64,000 nt of DNA, from contig JAJEKV010000072.1 of assembly GCA_021234155.1 (NCBI GenBank), forward strand, positions 6,941,335 through 7,005,334, read 5' to 3'. The position numbers and the translations under genes are program-made. This DNA comes from Isoetes taiwanensis. Lineage: Eukaryota > Streptophyta > Lycopodiopsida > Isoetales > Isoetaceae. Shown piece after piece: positions 1 to 10,989 of this stretch. How positions within the stretch are numbered: position 1 is the stretch's first letter; each line of letters starts with the position of its first letter. The notes beneath the pieces were generated by a model. That model did no database searches, had not been told where the DNA came from, and saw nothing but the letters and a program-made list of their open reading frames with translations.

Positions 1-91
1 AGGGTCTTCTTGTCTGCAGGTTGTCCAGTGCTGGCAGGGGTCTTCTTATCTGCAGGTTGTCCAGTGCTGGCAGGGGTCTTCTTGTCTGCAA
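1..91 (-). repeat. 36-bp coding minisatellite at the left edge
   Basis: About two and a half copies of a 36-bp unit run off the left edge. On the minus strand the unit follows a pyrimidine-rich stretch ending in CAG and reads as the 12-residue unit DKKTPASTGQPA. It is therefore probably an exon of the RING-like gene that lies to its right, in a Lys/Pro/Thr-rich linker. The array continues outside the window, so copy number is unknown. Confidence 0.7.
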
Positions 92-1654
92 GATTAATTT
101 AAAATTAATGTAACTTAAAGAGAAGTTATAATACTAAAACTAAATGTGTACCTTTTATGGGAGATATGTGAGCAAATTTAACAGGACTCAGCTTGTCAAT
201 ATCTATAACTGTTCAAATAGAATTGAAGTTAGCACAAAACAAATACATTACAAGATACATTGAACAAAAACTTACTTGCAACAGGTTTCGAGTCTTTCTT
301 GGTGCTGGCCCTTGTCTTCCTTTTCTTAATTTTTGCAGTCCTTTCTGCTTTAAATTCAGCACTTGCAGGTTTATTGTACAAAGTGGTGCTGCTATCAACT
401 TCATCCTTCTGCTTCTTATCTTCATCACTGTTTGCATTTTCAGTTTGTTCTTCATCTTCATAGTTAGAGTCCTCTTCAATCACAATACTGAATTCTTTGA
501 ATCCCAGTTCCTGCAAAATGTTGCTTGGGACTTCCTCTCCACAACAGGGAACCACACAGTGCATAGTTTTCAGCACACTTGAAAAGCAAAACACATGGTA
601 CTTATGTCCACATTGGTTTATTTTAACAAACAGGTCATATTCTTGAGGAAAACAAAGGCCACATGCCTGACATACATCAGTAGTTAGCAAAGGCAAAGAA
701 TACACACCCATACCCAACTCCATCCGAGCTTTGGTGCTTTCACTATCTTGCTGCATGGCTGAAATATGCTTAGCCTTTGCATGCCACTTAGCCATTGATT
801 CCTCAAAGGTATCTATTTCGGACTTCAGCAAAGAAATTTCTTTACGAATGTGTTCTTCCCCTTTAGAATCTATTTTCAGAAGTCTTTCGACTCAAAAGCT
901 CTCGCATAACTTCTTCATCATTCTTTAGTTTTGCAATAGCATCAACTTCTTCTGGAAAATTCTGTTCAAGGTCTTCTCTGGACTTCTGCTTGGCCTCTAT
1001 ATTTTCATATATAGCTTTGCAAGCTATGTCTGCTCCAGCAATAGCACCTTCTTTCCTCAACAAAGACTCTTGTTTTGATAATAGCAACTCCTCTGCATCT
1101 CTCTTCATCTCAGCAAGCTTACCCAAGTGATCCAAAACAGCGTTGCTATTCAAACAGTAGCTGCTGGTCTCTCCCTTAGAAATCTGGCGCTCAGATGTTC
1201 GATAAGCTTCTGCAGCAAAACTAGCCCAGTTCACTTTGAATTGCCCAGGGGTTGACAAAGCTCGTTGGGTATTACTCCAAGCAAAAGCTCGAGCAAAGGT
1301 TACCCTAACCTCATTGTTGGTAGGCTTGCTTTTTCGATAAATCCTTTCAAAGCCAGGTCATGCAAAGACGATGGCTTAACCGGGGCCTAACAAATTTTAA
1401 ATTTATCTTTCCTTTCCGAAGTGGGCACTGCCAGACTTCAAGAAAATCACGGTCGGAAACATCCTTCGCCTTCAAATCCTTTGGCTTCTTCCCTTCATTA
1501 CACAAACCTCTCGTTTTGTGTGAAATTCATACTCGGTTCTTCTTGAAAAGCGGCTCGATAACATCAAACAAACTTTTTTTAGTTCAATATCAGTAGATAA
1601 AGAAAAAAGCATGAGAAATAGAGGGATTTTTACCTCGCCGGACTTCAGCGCCAT
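1..1654 (-). pseudogene. Coiled-coil plus RING-like protein, partial (copy B of a tandem pair)
   Basis: The gene is read right to left and leaves the window at base 1. A short first exon begins at ATG 1654 (MALKSGE, then GTAAAA). The main frame (about 1350-863) holds the motif TFARAFAW, also found in the gene at 2411-6425, then a Glu/Lys-rich coiled coil. The coiled coil continues in another frame from about 893, so one frameshift lies near 885-895. A RING-like zinc motif follows at about 660-520: CQACGLC, then CGHKYHVFC, then CVVPCCGEE. After it come an acidic Ser-rich linker and a Lys-rich tail ending at a GTAAGT donor near 270, then the repeat exon at the edge. RING domains commonly bind ubiquitin-conjugating enzymes; a role here is inference. 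The 1350-1640 stretch has stops in its best frame, which supports decay. A protease domain like that of the neighbour could lie beyond the edge. Confidence 0.55.
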
Positions 1655-1878
1655 AGCTAGATGCTGGAATTCCTAAGAGTAGCAGAATGAACCGAACTTC
1701 CCAACCCAATTACACTTTCAATTCGAAAATCAAAATCATAATCAAAATGATCACGATTCGAAAATCCCTAGCTGCACCTAATCAATTCTGCCTGCGAAAA
1801 CTTTTCGCGCGCAGGCCTGCACACCCTGCAAAAATGATGAAGGGCGTCCTTCAAAAATGATGAAGGGCGTCCTTCACG

Positions 1879-2184
1879 TCACGAGAAAAAGCTGAAAATA
1901 GGTGCTGAGCCGGTGCTGGAGCGTCGCGAAATTGGGTAGGTCAATAAAAAAAGCACCCCATAAATGAATTTAAATCTTGGTATGCCTTGCTCATACAACT
2001 TGTCTACAATGGCTGTCAGAACATCCAAGGGAAGATCTGACCAAACAGCTAAATCCCAATGGTTGGAACACCAGTACAACAATGATTTCGACAATGGACG
2101 ACAAAAGAAGACTCCATCAGGTAATTGGATTGGCACTTGAGTGCCATTATAGTCACTGGGTGCTGATTTACAATAGTAACCCAA
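1879..2184 (-). other. Open frame with F-box-like motif, unclear
   Basis: Between the two RING-like genes lies a 101-codon minus-strand frame. It contains WSDLPLDVLTAIVDKL, which resembles the start of an F-box (W..LP.D.L..I...L). In real F-box proteins this motif is usually near the N-terminus; here it lies mid-frame and the rest of the F-box is not recognisable. It may be a gene fragment or chance. 1655-1878 and 2250-2410 hold nothing else I recognise. Confidence 0.22.
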
Positions 2185-2410
2185 AATGCCTTGGAGATCA
2201 AATATAATAAGCCCTGTAAGTAATCCAGGGCAGTTAGGTTAGCCATACATCTAACCTGACCAAGCCTAAGGATAAGATAGAAAGTCTAAACTAATTCTAG
2301 TTTTTAACCCTTGATAGAAATTAAAGCGTTGCAAACAATTTCTTATTCAAATAAATTTCAAAGTACAATAGTCAATTAGCTTTAAATTCCATAAGTTGGA
2401 ATGAGTTTAA

Positions 2411-5400
2411 CTACCACTCTTCCCGCTTGGGCCCGGTGACAACTTGTTTTGTCTCATCTCTTCTTCTCAAACCATATTCAATCATGGCTTTTATTAATAC
2501 ATTTCTTCTGCCAAGTGCAAAATCCTTGTCGAACCATGTTGATGAAAACTGCAACAAACACAAGAATTAAGATCCGCTATAATAAAACATCCCAAAAGAT
2601 TTATGTGAAATATAAGAACAACTCACCATGCTTTTAGAATTCACTTGGGCATCCACAAAAGCTTGCATAAAGGCCATCACATAAAGACCGCAGACTTACA
2701 TTATCTGGTTGTTGTGGAACCTCCGGAATAGTTTCCTTCTTCACTGCATTCTTCACATATAATTCAACTCTACGTGAGCTAGAGTTGGTTAGATATGTGA
2801 TGACATCCTTATGAAGCCTGCACACACAAATGAGAACATGCAACTAAGATTTAAGCAAGCAGCAGTGGTACATATACTGAAAGAAAATGCTCACATATTT
2901 AAGAGTTTGCTGTCCACTGTTATACCAGTCATGGAGTTCAACACAATAATTGCAGGAGAAGCCATTGAGGTGGTACTGCAATTTTTTGCAGACTCTAAAA
3001 CAAAAATCACCAAAACATGATGGGCAGGGTCCTCAACTTGAACTGGAACCATAATATATTGGCATTTACTAACAACAATGCCTTGTAGCCCTTTCTCAAC
3101 TGCACTCCTGCCTGACTGTCCCATACTATTAGCATCCAGGGCTAATCTTTTAAATGCTGCCCGATAAGTCAAAAAGTTTTCTGAAGGGAAGAAAAAGAAG
3201 ACATCTCGCCATTTGGATGTCAATGTGCTGCTCACATACCTTCCGAATATGTCTAAATGTCTGTTAGACATGTGCCTATCTTTAAACAATGTCTCCACAC
3301 AATATTTCGTGACCTTAATCAGAGGTTCAGCTTGGAACGGATAGAATGGAACCATTGTCTGAAGGTTATCCATGTCACTGCAAACCAAGCATCAATGGTA
3401 ACTAGCATAAAACACATATTTACTAATCCAATTACACTTACAGTTGCTCAACTGATGTCTGGCTTCTAGTTCTCTTAGCTGGCCGCAACACCTTTGTATC
3501 TTTTCTTTTTCTTGACTCTTTCTCGTTCACACCACTATCTGTATCTGTTCTATCCTCAGATTCCTCCTTCTCTTGCTTCACCACAAGCACCTGCTTCATA
3601 TCTGTAGCCACATTCTCCACTAAAATTTCTTCAGTACCAGTTGTATATGTTCCTGTCTTACATGATTCTTCAATCTTTTCGATTGTAGTTCCAACTAAGG
3701 CCATAGATCCACTAGTTTCCCTCTTTTCGCGAATAATAAAATGTATGAACATGCAATAACTAAATGCAATAAGTAGTTTTGACTTACCACTTGAAACTTG
3801 ACATTTCAAGTTCGGTCCGATGATGTGGCATTGGCTTTAGAATTGGTACCTTTCGCACCTTGTCCTAAGAATGTTTTCTTTGGAGTGTCAAGACCTCTAC
3901 AATAATATCTTTTTTCTTTAGAGTGTCGAGACGCGGCTTCATTGTTCTCCTCCTTTCATTTGGTTCCAAATTACTACAAGATAACTCATTGTCAACAACA
4001 AAGATAAACATCAAGAAAATGTAGAAATTAAACTAATATGGACACACACCGTGTTGCCACATTCAGCCCTTTGCTTGGGAGCTCAATTTGTTGTGCATAT
4101 GAAGCTACAATTGTAGCTTTGCTTGTGACAACTCAGATCGTTATTAAAAATGAGCTCAATTTGCTTCCTTATAAAATCCAAAGAAATTCATTTAAAACTA
4201 ATTACTTACTTGATGTTCCTTTTCCTCCTCTCTCATGCTCTGCTACAAATGTGTTCAATGTGTTCAGAGGTGACCTAGATGTGGACGGGGTTGACTTATC
4301 ATGCTTCCCTCCATAATAATCATCTACACAACTTGAAAAATCAAGTGTCTTTGCAGGAGGATCTACTCTGTTCTTGCCGGCATCTGCATACGAGGTGAAA
4401 TTGAAATACATATGAAAATACCATAACCACATATCACATACCTTTCTCTGGCTTCTTTATACTACCCATGTCACCTGCAAGAATGAAAGCATTACCAATA
4501 ATAACTAGATGACTGAAAGAAATGTACAATCCAGAAAAGCAATGTACAATCCAATTCCAAATGTACTCCATGTATCTGTATTGCAGAATTATGTACAGTT
4601 TTATGTAGCCACATCCAAATGTAGAAAGCTTCCTAGAAAAAAGAATTCATAAATGCATTCCATGTAGCTGTATTAGATATATTAGATATATGTATTTGGA
4701 GCCAAGTGTAGAAAAGCTTACTGGAAAATTGTAATTGCATTAAAATGTATCATAGAATAGAATAGAATAGAATAGAATATGATTTTATCGTCCACGGAGA
4801 CCAACTGGCCTATGGGACCCAAGTACAAAGAGAGAGAGCAGCAGGCGTATTACTACCAGGATAGAGTACAGCATGTATCAAAATGTCCCCCAGTAGAAGA
4901 CCACATGTTATACAAATGTACACACAGGCAGTTACCTACTTATCTTATTTTCTTAGTACATAAAAGTAACTCCTCAATAATATCTGGCAACACTGTACAT
5001 CATGCACATTAATAATATGCATGTACTAACATGATGTTTACACCAGCCTAGAAAAGCAAAACGATCCAACCCTACAAATCTTCACTTCAACCTACATTTT
5101 AAAACCCAAATGTAATTAATATACTACAGAACAATTAATGCACAACCAATGCACAACTTCTAACTAATATCCATCTACCAATCTTACACCTGAACTAATA
5201 AAGAAAGACATGAAAGAAATCGATTATGCATACTTACCTTTTCCAATCAGCCCCAATGCACGAGGTAGATTCACATCCCATGTGCAGCCTGGTACCGCAC
5301 AGTTGTTCCTTGTGCTAGCAAGATAGGAGATACATAATAGGCAGTAAGGATGTCTGCAAGATGCCAATACCACCGGGAGGAACCAAACACCGCCGCAATT

Positions 5401-6425
5401 TGTGCGGGATGAAAATCAGCATTTGGTCGCTCAAGAATCTGAAACCAAAGAAAGAGGAGGAGGCTGCAAGCTAAGGACCGAGGAGTGATCTAAGAACTCC
5501 CTCAACTCCAAAATCTTTGTGTCCCCCTCCTCAATTGCTCTCTTTTTTGAAGACCTTAAATTGAGTTCAGAATCTAGCTGCCTCAACTCAGATGCTTTTG
5601 CTTCCACTTCCTTGCTAAGCTCGCCTAGATCCCCGCCCCGCTTGCTCTTCTCACAAGAATTGCATCCTCCACCTTCCATTTTATGTGCTCAAACTTCATA
5701 GCACTACCGTCACTTCCATCCATCCGGCTTTGTTGAAATGCCTGCAACTCTGACATCAGATTCAAGTAATTAGTCTCGGCCTCATGGACTAGCTTAGAAT
5801 ATACTGCCCTTTCCCCTTCCCTATGCTTCAAAGTCTCGTATAGCTGCAGTCTCGTCTCCTGTAAATTCTGCATCTCCTTATATATGCTTTCAAGAAATAC
5901 ATTCAAACTGTCCAGATCCTCTTTTTTGTAGAAAGTATCATAGGACTTGTGGCCCTTGGCATTGCTGGACTTGACTGTTACAACTTCAGTCAAAACCTCG
6001 GATTCTTTGACCTTGCTTTTAGCTGTGGCTGTTTTTTTAACATCATCCCAATCAACTGATTCACCTTTTAAGTGTAAGGCAAATGCTCTAGCAAAATACA
6101 GGGGAACATAGTGATTCTGTACATCTTTCCTACCGAATGCAAACTCATACCACTTAAAAAATTCTGCCTGGTCTTCCAACTTCACCAGCTCATCCTTGTA
6201 CCCGTACCTGGTAGGTTCCTTAGATCCCCAAACTTCTGTCACTAAAGAGTTGTACTCTGCAAATTTTTCCTTGAATTTCATATTCGCCAGATCCCTTGCA
6301 GAAAATACTGTGTCCTCCTTGCTGCAGCCAGGACTTCCAGACTTCAAATGTGTCCCTGCTTTGGAAGCCCTGGGAGATTTTCGGACTGATGCAGGGGCAG
6401 CACTCTTCTTTGGTGTCTTTGCCAT
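2411..6425 (-). pseudogene. Coiled-coil, RING-like and Ulp1/C48 protease fusion, decayed (copy A)
   Basis: The start is ATG 6425, preceded by a leader-intron acceptor (ATTGCAG at about 6436). Exon 1 codes a basic N-terminus, a conserved region with YFARAFAL (residues 110-117) and VDWDDV, then a coiled coil to about 5,470 with one frameshift near 5,640-5,690. A RING-like half motif follows at about 5,390-5,240 (CRHPYCLLC, then CAVPGC), ending at GTAAGT. Small linker exons lie at 4,472-4,441, about 4,386-4,209 and 3,970-3,442. The C48-like domain uses exons 3377-2895 (HHVLVIFVLE and VLNSM, the His and Asp/Asn positions), 2817-2627 (VPQQPDN, then CGLYVMAF) and 2548-2411, which ends at TAG after KREEW. 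C48 proteases remove SUMO-like tags. The catalytic Cys motif is out of frame with VPQQPDN, and the region before the RING half has stops, so this copy is probably dead. Domain order is supported; function is inferred. Confidence 0.6.
4745..4995 (-). mobile_element. LINE 3' end with (ATTCT)n tail, in an intron
   Basis: The plus strand shows four to five tandem AGAAT pentamers (4753-4778), which is an (ATTCT)n tail read on the minus strand. The bases just beyond resemble the 3' region of the LINE fragment ending near 17,955, which also ends in ATTCT pentamers. The piece lies between the RING-like exon and the next linker exon of the protease gene, so it is a 5'-truncated intronic insertion. No coding part remains. 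Confidence 0.5.
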
Positions 6426-6439
6426 TGTCTATACCTGCA

Positions 6440-7280
6440 ATGCAACAAGAAATATCTTTTAATTGTCCTAAAGGTGCAACAATCTGAGCTTGCACATGTA
6501 AACAAAAACCTAAAGTAATAAATTAAAAGCAGAAAGAAAAAAACTAGGGAAGAAGACGATTGTACCTTTGATTTGTTGAGAATGGCCAAGCGACTTCGGA
6601 AGAGTGTGCTTTAGTCGCTTGCAAGAGATCGAGGTGCCGGATCGCAGGGTAAAAGCAGAGAGATCAAAGGACAAAGAAACAAGAACGGGGAAGAAAGAAT
6701 TGAAGGGAATTTTCGATATGCCTATTTTCGGTCGAAAAAAAAAACCAAAATTCACGGTAATTATTATACATTTTTAAAAATGTATATGTATTAAAATGAC
6801 CCAATATTTTATCACCCTAACGTGCTTTTACCCCACTTCGCATCATGTCTATTACTCGTTGCAAATGCTGCAAACCAATCTTAACAGAAGTGTTTTTTCC
6901 TGTAGTTATTTGGATTAGTGGAGAATAATGTCTGATTTGAAAAGCATTTGGTTTAGTCTCACAAAATTCGGTTTATTTCTCTCTATAGTGCAACAAAAAA
7001 ATTAATTCAATGGTTTGATCTACAACGCTAATTTAAAGTCATTAACTCGAACACTATCAATTGTTTGACCAAGAATTATTTATTTTCAAAGGTCATTTGC
7101 TCGATCAGATTCACCCGAAAGCCCAAGCAGCTATCTTCAGATAACAATCCAATCTCTTGTACTTCGTCCTTGCTTTTTTCTGATCTTAACGACGCATCTA
7201 ATCGTCATCGAACTTCCCTCCTAAACTTGTTCAAAGGTTCTAGTTTCCCATGATTATTTGGCATCATGTAATTACACCCT
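6440..7280. other. Upstream region of the protease gene, then unannotated DNA
   Basis: 6440-6600 is probably the leader intron and first non-coding exon of the RING/protease gene, judged by the acceptor just before its ATG. I see no clear core promoter. 6,780-7,280 is AT-rich DNA with no frame, RNA gene or repeat I can support. Confidence 0.3.
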
Positions 7281-7462
7281 TTGCTATTGCTGTTTTTTTG
7301 TTGTCTCTAGGAGGCAAACCCTTGCTCATGTGGGTTTTCAGCATATTCTAAGTATATGCTAGAATATGCCTAGAATATGCCAGATTCTGCTCCAAACATG
7401 ATGCTGCAAACTGGCGGTCGTCGGCGTTGCTAGGCGGCCATTGTGGGAACCGGCTAACTGGC
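7281..7462 (+). repeat. Left TIR
   Basis: This arm pairs with the inverted copy at 12,882-13,065. Its outer edge is fuzzy: similarity fades near the T-rich stretch at 7,285-7,300. A 7,427-7,711 open frame starts inside it but matches no family known to me. Confidence 0.6.
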
Positions 7463-7669
7463 TATTTCTACTCATTTTCTTATCTGGCTCATAGATTGGC
7501 ACATGGCCAGGCACTGAATGCCGACATGAAATTTTGCAGATTCATTTCGAAGGCTTTAGAACAATGGGAGAAAGAAGTTGCAGTGCAATGGCGAGAAGAG
7601 CTATATGTAAAGACTTGGAAACTCTGGTCAGATATGGACTTGCCTATTTCCTTGATAAGCAAATTCTTT

Positions 7670-9411
7670 TTTTTTTTTTTTTTGAGGGTAAGAAGTATGA
7701 TTTTCTATTAATAAAAAGTGGCCCAAGACCTTATTACAAAGCGGCCCAGAGGCCTTATAGGAAGAAGTAGCACATGGTCACCAGATAGAAAGAATTAACA
7801 CATATATAACAATACAGCCACCAAACTAGAGAACCTCAACAAAATGATGCCCCTGTACTCTGTCCAAAGCGCCCTCAACCTCTTCATTATCATAACAAGA
7901 GGATAGAGAACCTCCTCTCCGCCCATCCAGTACTATAGAGCATATTCCTTGTACCTTCATTGCGAAAGTTATATTTGTGGAGCTCTACTAAAAACATCCT
8001 TCCAGATCTTGAAGCACCCCGACATATATACCTTGGAAGAATAATTCTTTCAACATGGAGACTCAGAGGCTGGAGGTGCATTCTGAAATTCCATTCTCTT
8101 CTCTCACTTAAGTACTATGGGATACTAGTCCCTTTCCATTCGATATGTTCCTGCTACCTTGAAGCACAACCCAGGAGATGCAAGCAAAAACAAAACAAAA
8201 GTCTTGGGGATTGCTCACCGCCTTCCACAAGAGAGATACTATGATTGGTCATCCAAAGGCACCAATCAGACCCAAAGTATCCATCACTCCGCCCTACAAA
8301 CTGCCTCAACCTCTTCTTTTTACAACAAAGGTATTTAGATCATGCGCCTATTTCCCAAAAAAGACCAAAAGAAATGAGCTCCATTTCTTGCTATCCTAAT
8401 TACTATGGGAGGAAGCCTCTTTCATTCCTAGAAGGCTTCATCATGTTAAGGCTTCCAACAAGATGCTGCAACCCCAAGGATCCGTGGCAGCCCCATCATT
8501 ACAGACAAAAGATATGGTGAACAAAAAAAAAACCTGCTCAATGATATCTACCTCCTGAAGCGCACCACCGAAACATTTGAAGACAAGTACCACCACGACA
8601 AAGATATGTGTCTATATAGCGCTAGCCTACTACAATGAAGAATTACAAGCCTCCCCGCCCTGTAACTCTTACTTTCACCATTCCTCTTCCCTGTAATGCA
8701 AGAATCACCATGAAACCCTCTCTAGCTGGGATAGAGAAGGGGAAAAATATCCACAAACGATAACGAAGCATGCAACACTTAAGATCCAGTCAATCACTAC
8801 ATATTCCCCATCTGTCGTGACAATAGCAAGAAAACGAGACGTGTATCTGCAGGTGAGTGCGCACACAACCACAATGAGTGCGGCCCTTATGTTGCGCGTG
8901 AGTGCAACCAGGATCTCGGACTTAAGGCCAAAACCACATAAGAATGGAAATAATATCGCCGGTGCAAACAAACCAGGTTTGAAAGACCAGATCTGAAAAA
9001 CCATGCTCCGAAACTGTTTATAGTTCTAGCACTAGTGGAAAAATGAGACTAAGGCAGACTAAGGCAAAAGCTCTAAGCCATCAAGAGCCTTTGCTGCTCA
9101 TACTAGCTGCTAGCTATTCTCTGTCTCCATAACAAAAGCTAATGGCAAATGCAAAAAGGACACCCCTTACCCGATCATAACTGATGCTTGGGGAAGTTTT
9201 GGAAGAAGCGGCTGTATTCCATCGATTCCCTGTTGCAGCAGATCCACAAGCACGGGGAAGCAACCCCCTTTCCATCAACCATAGCCTTGCCAGAGGCAGA
9301 AGCAGCCCAATTCGCTGCCCATCCAGCAATCGTTGCAACAACAGGTTTCTCCAAGCAGTCGGGCGGCTGCCGCCTCCGCCCTAGAAATTAGGGCGCAACA
9401 TTTTTGGCGCC
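7670..9411 (-). mobile_element. Non-coding retroposon, copy 1 (1.74 kb)
   Basis: The insert is bounded by a 14-bp direct repeat, TAAGCAAATTCTTT, at 7656-7669 and 9412-9425. It begins on the plus strand with a poly-T run, so it is a poly-A-tailed retroposon on the minus strand. The sequence just before the tail is shared in form with three other copies in this window (28,212; 30,432; 39,345). The 5' end, on the right, is GC-rich with CTAGGGCGGAGGCGG. There is no long frame and no reverse transcriptase motif, so it must have been mobilised by a LINE in trans. Confidence 0.8.
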
Positions 9412-9425
9412 TAAGCAAATTCTTT

Positions 9426-10985
9426 CCTTGTTCTTGATTTGAGGAAAAAAATGGGTAAGCAGCTTCATTTGTGATTTGTGGTTGTTTAGAGCTAATTTAT
9501 ACTTTTGGCTATGTTCTTGTCATACTAGCATAGTTGAATATTTTCACAATGCCTGTTTCAGTAAAAGACAAAAAAACTAGCTGTGGAGAAGACATCAAAT
9601 GCATTAAATCCTCTTATATGGGGACATATCTTAAGTGCCACTACACTGGCATCTCATGTCGAGTGGTTATGCATAAATCTTTCTAACAATGCAATGAAAG
9701 TGATGCCATATTAGGTTCTAGTAGGGAAGGTTTTATTGTGTTAAATACTATCAAGATATGGTTGTAGATTTTTACCCAGACCATCCTCTTTATACCTTGG
9801 ATTCACCAGCAGAGATACATGAGTCTAAATGTGGGAATCTCTTACTCTAAATTCCTTCACATGCAGCTGCTACTTGTAATAGATGTCTGAGAGGTATGTA
9901 GAACTGGATTCACATTCGTTCAATGTGCTTGTTTATTTGGCGTAATATAGTTCTAAACATTTTTTCAATTTTGCAGCATGCTTATTATCTGGATTTTTAG
10001 GTAAGCTATTTGTTCTTGTCTGTGAGATTGAACAGCTGGACCTGATTGTTCTTCGGTCTCTTACATATAACCAGTGGACTGATTATGTAAGCACATTTAT
10101 TGATAACCTTGTAAATTGGGTGGTATCTGCACGACTTGAACGGGCCAAGATCTTTGTTAATTGGGGTGTGAAATGCAAATCGCGACCTGGTTGGGGGGGA
10201 AGGTTTGTTGCTATGTTACATTTATTGTGCCTTTGATTGCAAAACTGGGTGGAAGAAACAGGGGAGCTGTTTGTGCTCAATTGGTTATTGACCAATTACA
10301 AGATCTGCTAGCATCTAGTTTTTATCAGCCAGTGTTTAACAGAGGGCTGGACAACTTGCACTGACCATTACATTAAAATAGTGGGTTCTTCTAAGATCTT
10401 TTTCCAAAAAGGAAGACCTAAAATGGAAGAAGAGAACTTTTGAGTCAATTGTCTGGAAAACTTTTGTGGGCATGCTTTTGTGCACATGTGGGGTGTGCAT
10501 TGTGTAAATGTAGGGAAAATCTCCATTTATTGGGATACTGTGGATGGAACCTGTTACGCATTTTTTTTGCTCTACTAGGAGGACATGTATAGGCATAAAA
10601 GAAAGTATTAGAGTGGAGTTTTCTGGGGCATTTCAACTTTCTATGTATGGTTAGGAAGTCTGTTTAATGGTGTTTCAAAGTGGATTTTTCTGGAGCATTC
10701 GAGCTTTCTCTATTTATCCTCTTCTTGGAATCCGAGAACCAATCCCATCCCGACGCTACATTCTGCCCTCTATTTCATCACTCCAGTTGAACAAGCTGAC
10801 AGCATATACACACTACACACTAAACACTATGCTACAGATAGTCCACCCAATTATGGGCTATTAAAAGAAGCCTAATTCTAACTATATCTTCAAATTTTGG
10901 ATTCCAAAGCCATGCCAATGGCCCAACTCCTGCAGCCTCCATGAGGACTGGGATAGGGCAGTCACCACAGACAGCATAGGAAGAG
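9426..10985 (+). other. Interior of TIR element with exon-like frames, unassigned
   Basis: No family is recognisable. Some stretches look like exons: an open plus frame at about 10,018-10,230, reading CEIEQLDLIVLRSL then WTDYVSTFIDNLVNW; an open stretch near 9,600-9,690 reading NPLIWGHILSATTLASHVEW; and one near 9,770-9,845 reading FYPDHPLYTLDSPAEIHES. They are separated by GT/AG-like borders (for example TTTTGCAG at about 9,976). They may be fragments of one captured host gene, but I cannot name it. Confidence 0.25.
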
Positions 10986-10989
10986 TGCC

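Noticed and set aside
193-582. 129-codon plus-strand frame opposite the RING-like exon
   Set aside because: It is the complement of a minus-strand exon that has clear zinc-ligand spacing; hydrophobic content only.
7270-7290. TSD for the 7.3-13.1 kb TIR element
   Set aside because: The 9-bp words next to the two ends do not match in any alignment I tried.
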